In this document: positions 36,495-45,801 of the stretch, one piece after another
How positions within the stretch are numbered: position 1 is the stretch's first letter
How the letters are laid out: each line of letters starts with the position of its first letter
Source of the DNA: Rhizobium sp. NRK18
Lineage (GTDB): Bacteria > Pseudomonadota > Alphaproteobacteria > Rhizobiales > Rhizobiaceae
NCBI RefSeq assembly: GCF_024385575.1
Contig: NZ_JANFMV010000001.1
Location: 868,001 to 932,000 of the forward strand
Reading direction: 5' to 3'
Length of the DNA stretch: 64,000 nucleotides
Notes under the pieces: model-generated
What the model was told of the DNA's origin: nothing
Seen by the model: only the letters and a program-made list of their open reading frames with translations
The model's database searches: none
Position numbers and translations under genes: made by a program

Positions 36495-36689
36495 TCAGAG
36501 AAGGGGATCGAGAATGAACGGCTTGTCCTGCACCTGCACCTTGCTGGTGTCGACCGCCTTCGTATTCTGCTTTTCGATCGGTGTGCCCGGCGGATCGAGA
36601 TCGCCCTTGCGGCCGCATCCTGAAAGGGCCAGGCCTGCAAGCGCCAGTACGGCGGCGGAAAGGGTGATGCTTCGGATCGCTTTTTGCAT
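36495..36689 (-). CDS. lptM: LPS translocon maturation lipoprotein LptM (YifL-like)
   Basis: 64-aa lipoprotein with signal sequence and lipobox LSGC (Cys25) followed by the family hallmark GCGRKGDLDPP. In E. coli LptM helps disulphide rearrangement in LptD. It lies between argH and lysA on the same strand, the usual place for this gene in alphaproteobacteria. Confidence 0.9.
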   Translation of the reverse strand: MQKAIRSITLSAAVLALAGLALSGCGRKGDLDPPGTPIEKQNTKAVDTSKVQVQDKPFILDPLL

Positions 36690-36787
36690 TTGGGTTCTTG
36701 CCGGAAATTTATCGTGAAGCCGTCATAGCGAAAATCGGGACGCTTGTGCACCCCGATTCTCGTAATCTGACCGATCAAGCGTACTGA

Positions 36788-38188
36788 TCAGTTCCGCGAA
36801 CGCCAATAGGCGATCTGCTTGCGGACTTCCGACGGCGCCGTGCCGCCGAAGCTGGTGCGGCTGGCGACAGAGGCCTCCACGGTCAGGACGTCGAAAACCT
36901 TGTCGGTGATCGCCGGGTTGATCGACTGCAGATCCGCGAGGCTGAGGGCAGCGAGATCACAGCCCTTGCCCTCTGCCATGGCAACCGCGCGACCCGTCAC
37001 GTGATGGGCTTCGCGGAACGGCAGGCCCGCTTCGCGCACAAGCCAGTCGGCGAGATCGGTCGCCGTCGAATAGCCCGAGCCGGCGGCCGCCTTCATCCTG
37101 TCCTTGTTGATGGTGATGTCGCGCACCATGCCGGTCATGGCGGCAAGCGCCAGTTCGACGCTTTCGGCGGCGTCGAAGACCTGTTCCTTGTCTTCCTGCA
37201 TGTCCTTCGAATAGGCGAGTGGAAGACCCTTCATGACCGTCAGGAGCGCGATCAGCGAGCCGTTGATCCGGCCGGTCTTGGCGCGCACCAGTTCGGCCGC
37301 ATCCGGGTTCTTCTTCTGCGGCATGATCGACGAGCCGGTCGAGAAGGCGTCCGACAGGCGGACGAAGCCGAACTGCGGCGTCGACCAGATGACGATCTCC
37401 TCGGCGAGGCGGGACAGGTGCGTGGCGCAGATGGCGGCGACCGCCAGGAATTCGAGCGCGAAGTCGCGATCGGAAACGGTGTCGATCGAGTTGCGGGTCG
37501 GCTCGCGGAAGCCGAGCGCCTTCGCCGTCATGTGCCGGTCGATGGCAAAGCCGGTGCCTGCAAGGGCTGCCGCACCCAGCGGGTTCTCGTCCAGATGGTC
37601 GATGGCGTGGCGGACGCGCGAGCGGTCGCGGGCAAACATTTCCACATAGGCCATGCAGTGGTGGCCGAAGGTCACCGGCTGGGCGGTCTGCAGGTGGGTG
37701 AAGCCGGGCATGACGGTATCGGCGTGCTCTTCAGCACGGTCGAGGAAGGCGGCGATGAGCGCGGTCAGCGCCTTTTCCATGCGACCGAGCTCTTCCTTGA
37801 CCCAGAGGCGGAAGTCGACGGCGACCTGATCGTTGCGCGAGCGGGCTGTGTGAAGCCTACCGGCAGCGGAACCGATCAGGGTCGCAAGCCGGGCTTCAAC
37901 GTTCATGTGAATGTCTTCAAGTTTGCGTGAAAATTCGAAATTGCCGCTTTCAATCTCGCCACGGATCGTGTTCAAACCGGCCACGATCTGATCGCGATCG
38001 GTTTCCGTGATGATGCCCCTGGCGGCAAGCATGGTGGCGTGCGCAATCGAACCGGAAATGTCCTGGGCGTATAGTTTCTTGTCGAAACCGATGGAGGCGT
38101 TGATTTCCTCCATGATCGCGTCCGGTCCGGAAGCGAAACGCCCGCCCCACATCTGGTTGGAGGATTTGCTGTCCGTCGAGTCCGCCAT
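36788..38188 (-). CDS. argH: Argininosuccinate lyase
   Basis: Splits argininosuccinate into arginine and fumarate. The 466-aa protein has the fumarase/aspartase-superfamily signature [11 protein letters not shown], plus [13 protein letters not shown] and TFLQTAQP-type region ([10 protein letters not shown]). ATG 38188 starts at the family N-terminus with an AAGGCAGG site upstream; the frame is open to 38722 only because it runs antisense through tlpA. Divergent from tlpA with 36 bp between start codons. Confidence 0.97.
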   Translation of the reverse strand: MADSTDSKSSNQMWGGRFASGPDAIMEEINASIGFDKKLYAQDISGSIAHATMLAARGIITETDRDQIVAGLNTIRGEIESGNFEFSRKLEDIHMNVEARLATLIGSAAGRLHTARSRNDQVAVDFRLWVKEELGRMEKALTALIAAFLDRAEEHADTVMPGFTHLQTAQPVTFGHHCMAYVEMFARDRSRVRHAIDHLDENPLGAAALAGTGFAIDRHMTAKALGFREPTRNSIDTVSDRDFALEFLAVAAICATHLSRLAEEIVIWSTPQFGFVRLSDAFSTGSSIMPQKKNPDAAELVRAKTGRINGSLIALLTVMKGLPLAYSKDMQEDKEQVFDAAESVELALAAMTGMVRDITINKDRMKAAAGSGYSTATDLADWLVREAGLPFREAHHVTGRAVAMAEGKGCDLAALSLADLQSINPAITDKVFDVLTVEASVASRTSFGGTAPSEVRKQIAYWRSRN

Positions 38189-38224
38189 GAAGTGCCTGCC
38201 TTGGAGAGTGGTCTGGAGTACGAA

Positions 38225-38893
38225 ATGACAGAAAAGAAAAGCTTCCGCCTGCCTTCCGTCAAACTGATTGCCATTGCCGCCGTCGCGGGGATGGTGGCTG
38301 GCGCGGCTGCGGTATACGTGAAGCACGCCGCCTCTGGCAAGAGCATGGCCGAGGTGGCGGGGCTTTCGGACAATTGCAAGGTCGACAAGGACAAGATCGG
38401 CAAGCTCACCAAGTTCACGGTCGGCCAGGTCGCGGCCATGAACGCCGTCAGCGAGCCGCACGTCCTTCCGGCGCTTTCCTTCAACGATGCCGACGGCAAG
38501 CCGCTCTCGCTCGACAATTTCAAGGGCAAGACGGTGCTGCTCAACATGTGGGCGACATGGTGCGTGCCCTGCCGCGAGGAAATGCCGGCGCTGGACGCAT
38601 TGGAGCGTGAGCTTGGCAGCGACAAGTTCCAGGTTGTCGCCGTCAATATCGATACGGGTGACGACACCAAGCCGAAAGGCTTCTACAAGGATTACAACAT
38701 CCAGTCGCTGGCCCTCTACCACGACAGCACGATGGGCGTTTTCAACACCATGAAGAAGGAAGGCCTTGCCTTCGGTCTTCCGGCCACCATGTTGATTGGC
38801 GAGGATGGCTGTCTGCTCGGCGCCATGAACGGACCGGCCGTCTGGGACAGTCCCGATGCCAAGGCCCTGATCGGCGCGGCCATCGGAAGTTGA
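38225..38893 (+). CDS. tlpA: Thiol:disulfide interchange protein TlpA
   Basis: Membrane-anchored periplasmic thioredoxin-like reductant, in rhizobia needed for cytochrome oxidase biogenesis. The 222-aa protein has an N-terminal signal anchor (about 12-32), a Cys at 51, and the redox site WCVPC (Cys113, Cys116) in a TlpA fold with the extra Cys (DGCLLG). ATG 38225 follows TGGAG. It is 37 bp before a GST gene, likely one operon. Confidence 0.92.
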   Translation: MTEKKSFRLPSVKLIAIAAVAGMVAGAAAVYVKHAASGKSMAEVAGLSDNCKVDKDKIGKLTKFTVGQVAAMNAVSEPHVLPALSFNDADGKPLSLDNFKGKTVLLNMWATWCVPCREEMPALDALERELGSDKFQVVAVNIDTGDDTKPKGFYKDYNIQSLALYHDSTMGVFNTMKKEGLAFGLPATMLIGEDGCLLGAMNGPAVWDSPDAKALIGAAIGS

Positions 38894-38930
38894 TCGCAGC
38901 CCATCACACCGACATCACGGAGAACACGGA

Positions 38931-39551
38931 ATGCTGAAAATCTGGGGTCGTACCAATTCGACCAACGTCAAGAAGGTTCTCTGGATTGCCGAGGAGCTCG
39001 GCCTTTCCTATGACCGTGTCGACGCCGGCGGGGCTTTCGGTGTCGTGAACGATCCGGCCTACCGCGCGATGAACCCAAACGGCCTTGTGCCGGTGATCGA
39101 GGACGACGGTTTCATTCTCTGGGAGTCAAACACGATCGTTCGTTATCTCTCCGCGAAATACGGGGCCGACGGTTTCGGGCCGACGGACCTCGCCGGCAAG
39201 GCGAGCGCAGAAAAGTGGATGGACTGGACGCCGGCGACACTCGGCGTCGGTTTTCGTGACGTCTTCTGGAACATGGTGCGCACCGAACCCGGCAAGCGCG
39301 ACATGGCCGCCGTCGAGCGCGGCATCGCGACCGTGGCCAAGGGGCTGGCAATCGCCAATGCGGCGCTGGAGAAGCAGCCCTATCTCTCGGGAGACGTCTG
39401 CGGCCTGGGCGACATTCCGCTCGGCGTCATCGCCTATGGCTGGTTTGAAATGGATATCGAGCGCCCCTCGATGCCGGCACTCGAGGCCTGGTACGATCGG
39501 CTCAAGCAGCGTCCGGCCTATCAGAAGGCCGTCATGATCCCGTTGAGCTGA
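38931..39551 (+). CDS. Glutathione S-transferase
   Basis: 206-aa GST with an N-terminal thioredoxin-like domain (KIWGRTNSTNVKKVLW, the Ser/Asn near residue 10 at the GSH-activating position, NPNGLVPVIEDDGFILWES for GSH binding, NTIVRYLSAKYG) and an all-helical C-terminal domain (about 90-206). Substrate not predictable. It has a GGAG ribosome site and is downstream of tlpA. Confidence 0.93.
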   Translation: MLKIWGRTNSTNVKKVLWIAEELGLSYDRVDAGGAFGVVNDPAYRAMNPNGLVPVIEDDGFILWESNTIVRYLSAKYGADGFGPTDLAGKASAEKWMDWTPATLGVGFRDVFWNMVRTEPGKRDMAAVERGIATVAKGLAIANAALEKQPYLSGDVCGLGDIPLGVIAYGWFEMDIERPSMPALEAWYDRLKQRPAYQKAVMIPLS

Positions 39552-39569
39552 CAGGCACGCGGACCCTTC

Positions 39570-41150
39570 TCAGGCCGCGGCGTTGACCGCTGCCTTTGCT
39601 TGGGGCGTCTCTGACTGCTCCTTGAGAAGCGCCTTCAGGCGCGCGGCCGGAACCGGGCGATGGAAGTGATATCCTTGGCCTTCGGTGATGCCCAGGCTGG
39701 CAAGGATTTCTGCCTGTTCCGCCGTTTCAATGCCTTCCGCGACCACGGTCATGCCGAATTCCCTGGCTACCGATGCCATCATCTCGATCAGGACGGAAGC
39801 CTTGTTGTCGATCGTCAGGCTGTCGATGAAATACTTGTCGATCTTGAGATATTGTGCGCCGAGGCCATGCAGGGAACTCAGGCCGTTGTGCCCGGTGCCG
39901 ACGTCGTCGATGGCGATCCTGACGCCAAAGGCCGACAGTTCCTCGGCAATGCGATGGGCCGCTTCCCGATCGTTCAAGGACTGACGTTCCGTGATCTCTA
40001 TAACCATGGACGAGGGCGGCAGTCCGTTCTCACGGAACTGTTCGAGAATGTTTATGGCAAAGCCGGGTTTCAGGAATTGTGCGGGCGTGACGTTGAACGT
40101 CATCTTCAGGCCCGGATCCGCGCGCAGACGCTCGCCGATATCCTGTCCTGCGGCCTTCAGCAGGCAACTGGTGATCGCTTCGATCTGACCCGACTCTTCC
40201 GCGAAGGGGATGAACTTGTCCGGCGGGATCATTCTGCCGTCGCTGCGGATCCAGCGTGCCAGGACCTCGAAGCCCATGACCTTGCCGCACGTGATGCTGA
40301 CGATCGGTTGGTAGAAAGGCAATATCTGCCCTGCGCGCATGGCCGCGTCTATGTCGTCCGCCATTCCCTTGCCGCGTATGATGCCACGGGTGACGAAGAA
40401 GGAAAGGATGAGGATCACCAATCCGCCGCCAATCAGTGCCGCCGGGTGGACCTGCTGGTGCCAGCCGTCCAGGAAGTTGCGATCGACCTCGATTTGAGCG
40501 CGGATCGGAAAGCGGCCCGAGTCCGCCGAGACGATTTCCGCGTTGCCGGTTTGCCACTCGAAATCGCCACTTGAGATGTAGCGTGCGAAGACAGTCCCAT
40601 CCGACAACATCAGCCGGACATTGGCCCGCGCTCGCAGATCGGGCGGCAAGACGTCGTAAAGCGTTCCCGGATTGATGACTTCGATGATGTCGCGGTCGCC
40701 GCCCAGGTACCACTGGATGCCAAGACCCTGCCAACCCGATGCCTTCAGCAGAAAAAGACTGAAGAACTTGTTCTTTGCGAGTACCTTGTTGGCAGAGCGG
40801 ATGGCTGCATCCAGGCCATCCGTGGCGCCGTTCAGGCCCCAACATGTCAGCTGTCCATCCCGAATACGTATTTCCTTGAGATTGCTGGTCTCGAAAATGA
40901 CCCTTCTCAAGGTCTTTCGGCTGATTTCGGAACAGGCCGCGCCGTCAATGTTCAGCAATCGGCTCATCGATGCGATGGCGTAGTCCACGGAAAGGGTGGC
41001 TCGGCCCGCCGTGCTTTCGGCGAGGCTCTGGAGCATGGTCTGGTTGCCGGTCTCGACGAGTTTGACCTTCGCGGTCCATGCGGCAGCGCACATGAATGCG
41101 CTCAGCAGGACAAACGTCGTCCAGAACCTGTATCGATAGCTATACCCCAT
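39570..41150 (-). CDS. CSS-motif plus EAL-domain cyclic-di-GMP phosphodiesterase
   Basis: 526-aa membrane protein: membrane helix (about 8-26), a periplasmic CSS-type sensor with Cys residues near 75 (ACSEIS) and 105 (LTCWGL), a second helix (about 235-255), then an EAL domain. All main catalytic residues appear present: EVL in FEVLARW (for EAL), Asn in FNVTPAQF, Glu in IEITER, the Asp pair in IDDVGTG, Lys in KIDKYF, Glu in VVAEGIET. CSS-EAL enzymes are activated by reduction of the periplasmic disulphide in E. coli. ATG 41150 has GGAG 6 bases upstream. Confidence 0.9.
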   Translation of the reverse strand: MGYSYRYRFWTTFVLLSAFMCAAAWTAKVKLVETGNQTMLQSLAESTAGRATLSVDYAIASMSRLLNIDGAACSEISRKTLRRVIFETSNLKEIRIRDGQLTCWGLNGATDGLDAAIRSANKVLAKNKFFSLFLLKASGWQGLGIQWYLGGDRDIIEVINPGTLYDVLPPDLRARANVRLMLSDGTVFARYISSGDFEWQTGNAEIVSADSGRFPIRAQIEVDRNFLDGWHQQVHPAALIGGGLVILILSFFVTRGIIRGKGMADDIDAAMRAGQILPFYQPIVSITCGKVMGFEVLARWIRSDGRMIPPDKFIPFAEESGQIEAITSCLLKAAGQDIGERLRADPGLKMTFNVTPAQFLKPGFAINILEQFRENGLPPSSMVIEITERQSLNDREAAHRIAEELSAFGVRIAIDDVGTGHNGLSSLHGLGAQYLKIDKYFIDSLTIDNKASVLIEMMASVAREFGMTVVAEGIETAEQAEILASLGITEGQGYHFHRPVPAARLKALLKEQSETPQAKAAVNAAA

Positions 41151-41249
41151 TCGCCACTCCACGCAGATGCCGCAGGGTAACCTGTGGACGTTAACGCGTG
41201 CTGAATGCGGTATTTCAGTGCCTTTGGGCCGAAAAGTCCAAGTAAACTG

Positions 41250-42131
41250 CTAGCGGGTCGGGACCGGCTTTTCGCCGCGATAGTCGTAGAAACCACGACC
41301 GGACTTGCGGCCGAGCCATCCGGCTTCGACGTACTTTACCAGCAGCGGGCAGGGACGGTACTTGCTGTCGGCCAGCCCGTCGTGCAGGACCTGCATGATC
41401 GATAGGCAGGTGTCGAGGCCGATGAAATCGGCAAGCTGTAGCGGACCCATCGGATGATTGGCGCCGAGCTTCATCGCCGTGTCGATCGCCTCGACGCTGC
41501 CGACACCTTCGTAAAGCGTGTAGATCGCCTCGTTGATCATCGGCAGCAGGATGCGGTTGACGATGAAGGCGGGAAAGTCCTCGGCAACGGTCGTGGTCTT
41601 GTCCAGCGTGTCGACAAAGCCCTTGGCCGCGCGAAAGGTGGTGTCGTCGGTGGCGATGCCGCGCACCAGTTCGACGAGCTTCATCACCGGCACCGGGTTC
41701 ATGAAATGGATGCCCATGAAGCGTTCCGGGCGGTCGGTGGCAGAGGCCAGCCGGGTAATCGACAGCGAGGAGGTGTTGGTCGCGAGAATAGCCTCGGGTT
41801 TCAGCACCGGGCAGATCTGGGCGTAGATCTTGCGCTTGACGGTTTCATCCTCCGTCGCCGCCTCGATCGCCAGATCGACCTGCGCCATGTCGTGGATGTC
41901 GGAAGAGCCGGTGATCCGCTCGAGCGTCGCCTTGCGTTCGGTCTCTTCGAGCTTGGAGCTGGAGACAAGACGGGCGAGATTGCCGTTGATGGTGGCAAGG
42001 CCAGCTTCGATGCGGTCCTGATTGAGATCGAACACATGGACCTTGTAGCCGGCAGCCGCGGCGACCTGAGCGATACCGCAGCCCATCTGGCCCGCACCGA
42101 CTACGCCAACGGTCTTGATCTGCATGTCCAT
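41250..42131 (-). CDS. 3-hydroxybutyryl-CoA dehydrogenase
   Basis: NAD-dependent dehydrogenase interconverting acetoacetyl-CoA and 3-hydroxybutyryl-CoA. The 293-aa protein has a Rossmann GAGQMG (12-17), NTSSLSI, the HFMNPVPVMKLVE catalytic segment with its His, and the C-terminal LGANHPMGPLQLADFIGLD helix. ATG 42131 has a good GGGAGAGAGG site. It lies downstream of etfB-etfA, indicating joint use in butyrate or fatty-acid oxidation or polyhydroxybutyrate turnover. Confidence 0.94.
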   Translation of the reverse strand: MDMQIKTVGVVGAGQMGCGIAQVAAAAGYKVHVFDLNQDRIEAGLATINGNLARLVSSSKLEETERKATLERITGSSDIHDMAQVDLAIEAATEDETVKRKIYAQICPVLKPEAILATNTSSLSITRLASATDRPERFMGIHFMNPVPVMKLVELVRGIATDDTTFRAAKGFVDTLDKTTTVAEDFPAFIVNRILLPMINEAIYTLYEGVGSVEAIDTAMKLGANHPMGPLQLADFIGLDTCLSIMQVLHDGLADSKYRPCPLLVKYVEAGWLGRKSGRGFYDYRGEKPVPTR

Positions 42132-42262
42132 TGCCTCTCTCCCTTGCGCCATTTCTGGCTCGTTATATGAAAATGCCGGCCGGTCTCTAAAAAACCGCCC
42201 GGCAAATTGATAGTCTGGACCTTGGGATTTTTCCAGTCTTTTCGCAACTGCGAAAGAGAAGA

Positions 42263-43192
42263 TCAAAGCGCCTTTTCGAGTTCCGGGAGGGCGTCGAAGA
42301 GGTCTGCGACGAGTCCGTAGTCCGCGACCTGGAAGATCGGGGCTTCCTCGTCCTTGTTGATCGCGACGATGACCTTACTGTCCTTCATGCCGGCGAGGTG
42401 CTGGATTGCACCGGAGATGCCGCAGGCGATGTAGAGTTCCGGGGCGACGACCTTGCCGGTCTGTCCGACCTGCCAGTCGTTCGGCGCATAGCCGGCATCG
42501 ACGGCGGCGCGCGAGGCACCGACGGCGGCGCCGAGCTTGTCGGCAACCGGCAGGATGACTTCCTTGAACTTTTCCGACGAGCCGAGGGCACGGCCGCCCG
42601 AGATGATGATCTTGGCGGATGTCAGTTCCGGACGGTCGGAGGCCGACAGCGCGTCCGAGACGAAGCTCGAAAGACCGGGATTTGCCGATGCCGGTGCGGC
42701 TTCGACGGAAGCCGCACCGCCGGCGGCTGCCGCCTGGAAGGACGCGGCGCGCACGGTGATCACCTTCTTGGCATCCTTCGACTGAACCGTCTGGATGGCG
42801 TTGCCGGCATAGATCGGGCGCTTGAAGGTGTCGGCGGAGACGACTTCGATGATTTCCGAGATCTGCATGACGTCGAGCAGCGCTGCGACGCGCGGCATGA
42901 CGTTCTTGCCGACCGAGGTGGCGGCCGCCATGATCACGTCATAGGATCCGGCCAGCGAGACGATCAGGGCTGCGAGCGGCTCGGCGAGGTTGTTGGCGTA
43001 GTCGCCGGCATCCGCCGTCAGGACCTTGGAGACGCCCGAAAGCTTGGCGGCTTCGGCCGCTGCGGCTGCGACGTTCGAACCTGCGACGAGCACATGCACG
43101 TCGCCACCGATCTGCGAAGCGGCGGTCAGGGCCTTGGCGGTCTGGTCGGAAACGGCGCCGTCGTGATGATCTGCCAGAAGAAGAATGGCCAT
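42263..43192 (-). CDS. etfA: Electron transfer flavoprotein subunit alpha
   Basis: FAD-binding alpha subunit of ETF, which carries electrons from acyl-CoA dehydrogenases to ETF-ubiquinone oxidoreductase. The 309-aa protein has the FAD signature [16 protein letters not shown] and the domain with SGGRALGS. It is 24 bp after etfB on the same strand. Confidence 0.97.
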   Translation of the reverse strand: MAILLLADHHDGAVSDQTAKALTAASQIGGDVHVLVAGSNVAAAAAEAAKLSGVSKVLTADAGDYANNLAEPLAALIVSLAGSYDVIMAAATSVGKNVMPRVAALLDVMQISEIIEVVSADTFKRPIYAGNAIQTVQSKDAKKVITVRAASFQAAAAGGAASVEAAPASANPGLSSFVSDALSASDRPELTSAKIIISGGRALGSSEKFKEVILPVADKLGAAVGASRAAVDAGYAPNDWQVGQTGKVVAPELYIACGISGAIQHLAGMKDSKVIVAINKDEEAPIFQVADYGLVADLFDALPELEKAL

Positions 43193-43216
43193 GTTACTAA
43201 ACTCCCTTTCCGTCCC

Positions 43217-43966
43217 TTAAAGCACGCCGGCTTCGTTCTTGAGCTTGTCGACCAGTTCGGCGACAGAGCCGACCTTGACGCCGGCCTTGCGGCCGCCGGG
43301 CTCTTCGGTCTTGATGACCGCCAGGCGCGGAGCGATGTCGACGCCGAAATCGGCGGGCGTCTTCTTGTCGAGCGGCTTCTTCTTCGCCTTCATGATGTTC
43401 GGCAGCGAAGCGTAGCGCGGCTCGTTGAGGCGCAGGTCTGTCGTGACGATGGCGGGAAGCTTGATTTCGATGGTCTGCAGGCCGCCGTCGACTTCGCGGG
43501 TGACCTTGGCGGAACCGTCGCCGAGCTCGATCTTGGAGGCAAACGTGCCCTGCGCCCAGCCCATCAGGGCGGCGAGCATCTGGCCGGTCTGGTTCGAATC
43601 GTCGTCGATCGCCTGCTTGCCGACGATGACGAGGCCGGGGTTTTCCGCCTCGACGACGCCCTTCAGGAGCTTGGCGACGGCGAGCGGCTCGACCGCCTCG
43701 TCGGTCTCGATCAGGATGGCGCGGTCGGCGCCCATGGCGAGGCCCGTGCGCAGCGTTTCTTCGGCCTTGGCCGGGCCGATCGACACGACGACGACTTCTT
43801 CGGCCTTGCCGGCTTCCTTCAGGCGCAGCGCCTCTTCGACCGAGATTTCGTCGAACGGGTTCATCGACATCTTGACGTTGGCGAGCTCGACGCCCGTGCC
43901 GTCCGGCTTCACACGGATCTTCACGTTGTAATCAACAACGCGCTTGACTGGGACCAGGATCTTCAT
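43217..43966 (-). CDS. etfB: Electron transfer flavoprotein subunit beta
   Basis: Beta subunit of ETF (249 aa), which binds AMP. The opening [19 protein letters not shown] and the [24 protein letters not shown] and [19 protein letters not shown] stretches are characteristic. ATG 43966 is the family start; the frame is open 57 bases further up. Upstream at 44112-44127 lies a TTGACGT-ACGTAAG sequence that looks like a MerR-family operator. Confidence 0.97.
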   Translation of the reverse strand: MKILVPVKRVVDYNVKIRVKPDGTGVELANVKMSMNPFDEISVEEALRLKEAGKAEEVVVVSIGPAKAEETLRTGLAMGADRAILIETDEAVEPLAVAKLLKGVVEAENPGLVIVGKQAIDDDSNQTGQMLAALMGWAQGTFASKIELGDGSAKVTREVDGGLQTIEIKLPAIVTTDLRLNEPRYASLPNIMKAKKKPLDKKTPADFGVDIAPRLAVIKTEEPGGRKAGVKVGSVAELVDKLKNEAGVL

Positions 43967-44111
43967 CGAATTCCTTCCTTCACTTTCGGTGGGGAGAAAA
44001 TGCGCCATTGCGCGCACGCCCAATTGTCGATTGGCGACATGGATAAGCGTTTTTTCCCCAATTTCAACGCGTTTCTGCGAATTATCCTATGGGTAGCGTG
44101 CATATATTACG

Positions 44112-44127
44112 CTTACGTTCACGTCAA
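44112..44127. promoter_or_regulatory. Candidate LiuR/MerR-type operator upstream of etfBA
   Basis: On the minus strand the 16-mer TTGACGTGAACGTAAG resembles the palindromic motif (roughly TTGACGTTAACGTAAA) assigned by comparative genomics to MerR-family regulators of branched-chain amino acid and acyl-CoA catabolism. It lies about 145 bp upstream of the etfB start; TTGACG could also serve as a -35 element, though no good -10 follows. Confidence 0.4.
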
Positions 44128-44133
44128 TAATGT

Positions 44134-44922
44134 TCATTGTCGGCCCCAGCGGATTGTCTTCGGCAGCCGGGCTTCGGCCACAACACGGGCGCGGCTCTCG
44201 GCGGCCTCGACATGGGCAACCGCTTTCGGTGTCTGCAGGGTGCGGTCGAACAGCGGAACTCCCGGACGGCGCATGATGACGACAAGGCCGGCGCCGGCGA
44301 GGATGCCGCCGGCATGCGCGCCCCAGGAGACGTTGCTTTCATTGTCGATCAGCAGCATCAGGAACTGGTAACCGATCCAGAGCGCGAGGGGGACAATGGC
44401 CGGCAAGGGGATGGGTATGCGCATCAGCACGAGGATCCAGAGACGCACCTTGGGATGCAGGATCATGTAGGCGGCGACCACGCCTGCGATCGCACCGGAT
44501 GCGCCGACGAGAGGTCCTTCGGAATGCGGGGCGGTCAGGCCGTGGACGAAAGCGCCTGCCGCGGCACAAAGGAGATAGAAGATCAGGAAGCGCACATGGC
44601 CGAGCGAATCTTCGACATTGTCCCCGAACACCCAGAGAAAGACCATGTTGGACGCCAGATGCCAGAAGCTGCCATGCAGGAAGGCGTAGGTGATGTAGGT
44701 GGCATAGTCCGGCGCGATCACGAGGGTTGGATCGAGAGCTCCGTAGCCGAAGGCGACGGCGGGGATGTACCCAAGGCCGATCAGGAGTTCGTTCTGGAAG
44801 GCTTCCGTCGACAGAAAGCCGCTGACGAGCCAGACGGCGACATTGGTGACGATCAGCGAGATCGTCACATATTGTGCCTGGATGTGCCGGAGGGCATTCG
44901 CATCGTAGAGCGGTATGAACAT
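44134..44922 (-). CDS. Rhomboid-family intramembrane serine protease
   Basis: 262-aa inner-membrane protein with six to seven helices. The catalytic dyad is visible as Ser142 in GASGAIAG and His203 in the WGAHAGGILAG helix, and an FLHGSFWHLASNMVFLW segment carries the His/Asn oxyanion-type residues. Substrates are unknown. It lies downstream of the PduO gene and upstream of etfB on the same strand. Confidence 0.93.
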   Translation of the reverse strand: MFIPLYDANALRHIQAQYVTISLIVTNVAVWLVSGFLSTEAFQNELLIGLGYIPAVAFGYGALDPTLVIAPDYATYITYAFLHGSFWHLASNMVFLWVFGDNVEDSLGHVRFLIFYLLCAAAGAFVHGLTAPHSEGPLVGASGAIAGVVAAYMILHPKVRLWILVLMRIPIPLPAIVPLALWIGYQFLMLLIDNESNVSWGAHAGGILAGAGLVVIMRRPGVPLFDRTLQTPKAVAHVEAAESRARVVAEARLPKTIRWGRQ

Positions 44923-44961
44923 GCGCCTGCCTTCCCCCGATGACCGCGAAGGTCAGACCAC

Positions 44962-45540
44962 TTATCTGTTCCTTCCCGGAACCCAGAGAATGTCGGCCTT
45001 GCCGCCATCATTGGCGTAGCGCGCCGCAACGAACAGGAAATCCGACAGCCGGTTGATGTATTTCAGCGCCGGTGCGCCGACGATCTCACCCTCGCACTTG
45101 GCCAGCGCCACCATGTGCCGTTCGGCGCGGCGGGCGATCGTGCGGGCCAGATGCAGGTTGGCGGCGGCCGGCGATCCGCCGGGCAGGACGAAGGACTGCA
45201 GCGGATCGAGGGCGGCATTGAGCTGGTCGATCTCCGCCTCCAGCCGATCCACCTGCGCATCGATGACGCGCAGCGGCTCGAAGGCCGGCGGCTCGTTGGT
45301 TTCCGGAGTCGACAGGTCGGCGCCGAGATCGAAGAGATCATTCTGGATGCGCATCAGCATCGCATCCAGATCCGCCGTGCCGCCAGTGTAAAGACGCGCC
45401 ATGCCGATCGCCGAATTCGTCTCGTCGACCGTGCCGTAGGCTTCGACGCGCAGGTCGTGCTTCAGCCGGCGCGGGCCGGAGACCAGTCCGGTCGTGCCGT
45501 CGTCGCCGGTCTTCGTGTAGATCTTGTTGAGCTTGACCAT
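44962..45540 (-). CDS. Cob(I)yrinic acid a,c-diamide adenosyltransferase (PduO type)
   Basis: Adenosylates cob(I)alamin or its precursor using ATP. The 192-aa helical protein has the PduO N-terminal ATP loop KIYTKTGDDGTTGL (positions 6-19), YGTVDETNS with the ATP-contacting residues, and the C-terminal RLSDFLFVAARYAN. It complements the cobST genes elsewhere in the window. The neighbour upstream is a HIG1 protein. Confidence 0.95.
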   Translation of the reverse strand: MVKLNKIYTKTGDDGTTGLVSGPRRLKHDLRVEAYGTVDETNSAIGMARLYTGGTADLDAMLMRIQNDLFDLGADLSTPETNEPPAFEPLRVIDAQVDRLEAEIDQLNAALDPLQSFVLPGGSPAAANLHLARTIARRAERHMVALAKCEGEIVGAPALKYINRLSDFLFVAARYANDGGKADILWVPGRNR

Positions 45541-45581
45541 GCTATTTCCGTATTTCCCGTTCCGATCTCTTTCGGCGGCCG

Positions 45582-45782
45582 TCAGCTGCGGCCGCCACCC
45601 GTCAGCCAGAGTGTCAGCATGATGAGCGCTATGGCGATGGCCTGCAGCAGGATACGCATCTGCATCAGCCGGTTCGACAGGTTGGGATTTGTGCCCTTCA
45701 GCATGTTGTACAGGCCGCGGATCAGCACCAGGACCACGAGCGCCATGACGACGAGGGCCAGGATATAGGTGAAGCTTGACAT
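45582..45782 (-). CDS. HIG1-domain twin-transmembrane protein
   Basis: 66-aa membrane protein with two helices (about 6-25 and 46-62) joined by the conserved loop GTNPNLSNRLMQMRILLQA, which matches the HIG1 (hypoxia-induced gene 1) domain. In mitochondria HIG1 proteins help cytochrome oxidase assembly; in alphaproteobacteria the role is mostly unstudied. It is 41 bp upstream of the PduO gene on the same strand. Confidence 0.88.
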   Translation of the reverse strand: MSSFTYILALVVMALVVLVLIRGLYNMLKGTNPNLSNRLMQMRILLQAIAIALIMLTLWLTGGGRS

Positions 45783-45801
45783 GTGTTTCCTCCCGTGCCG
45801 G

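Noticed and set aside
38189..38722. N-terminal extension of argH to 644 aa
   Set aside because: This stretch is antisense to tlpA, and ArgH proteins begin at ATG 38188.
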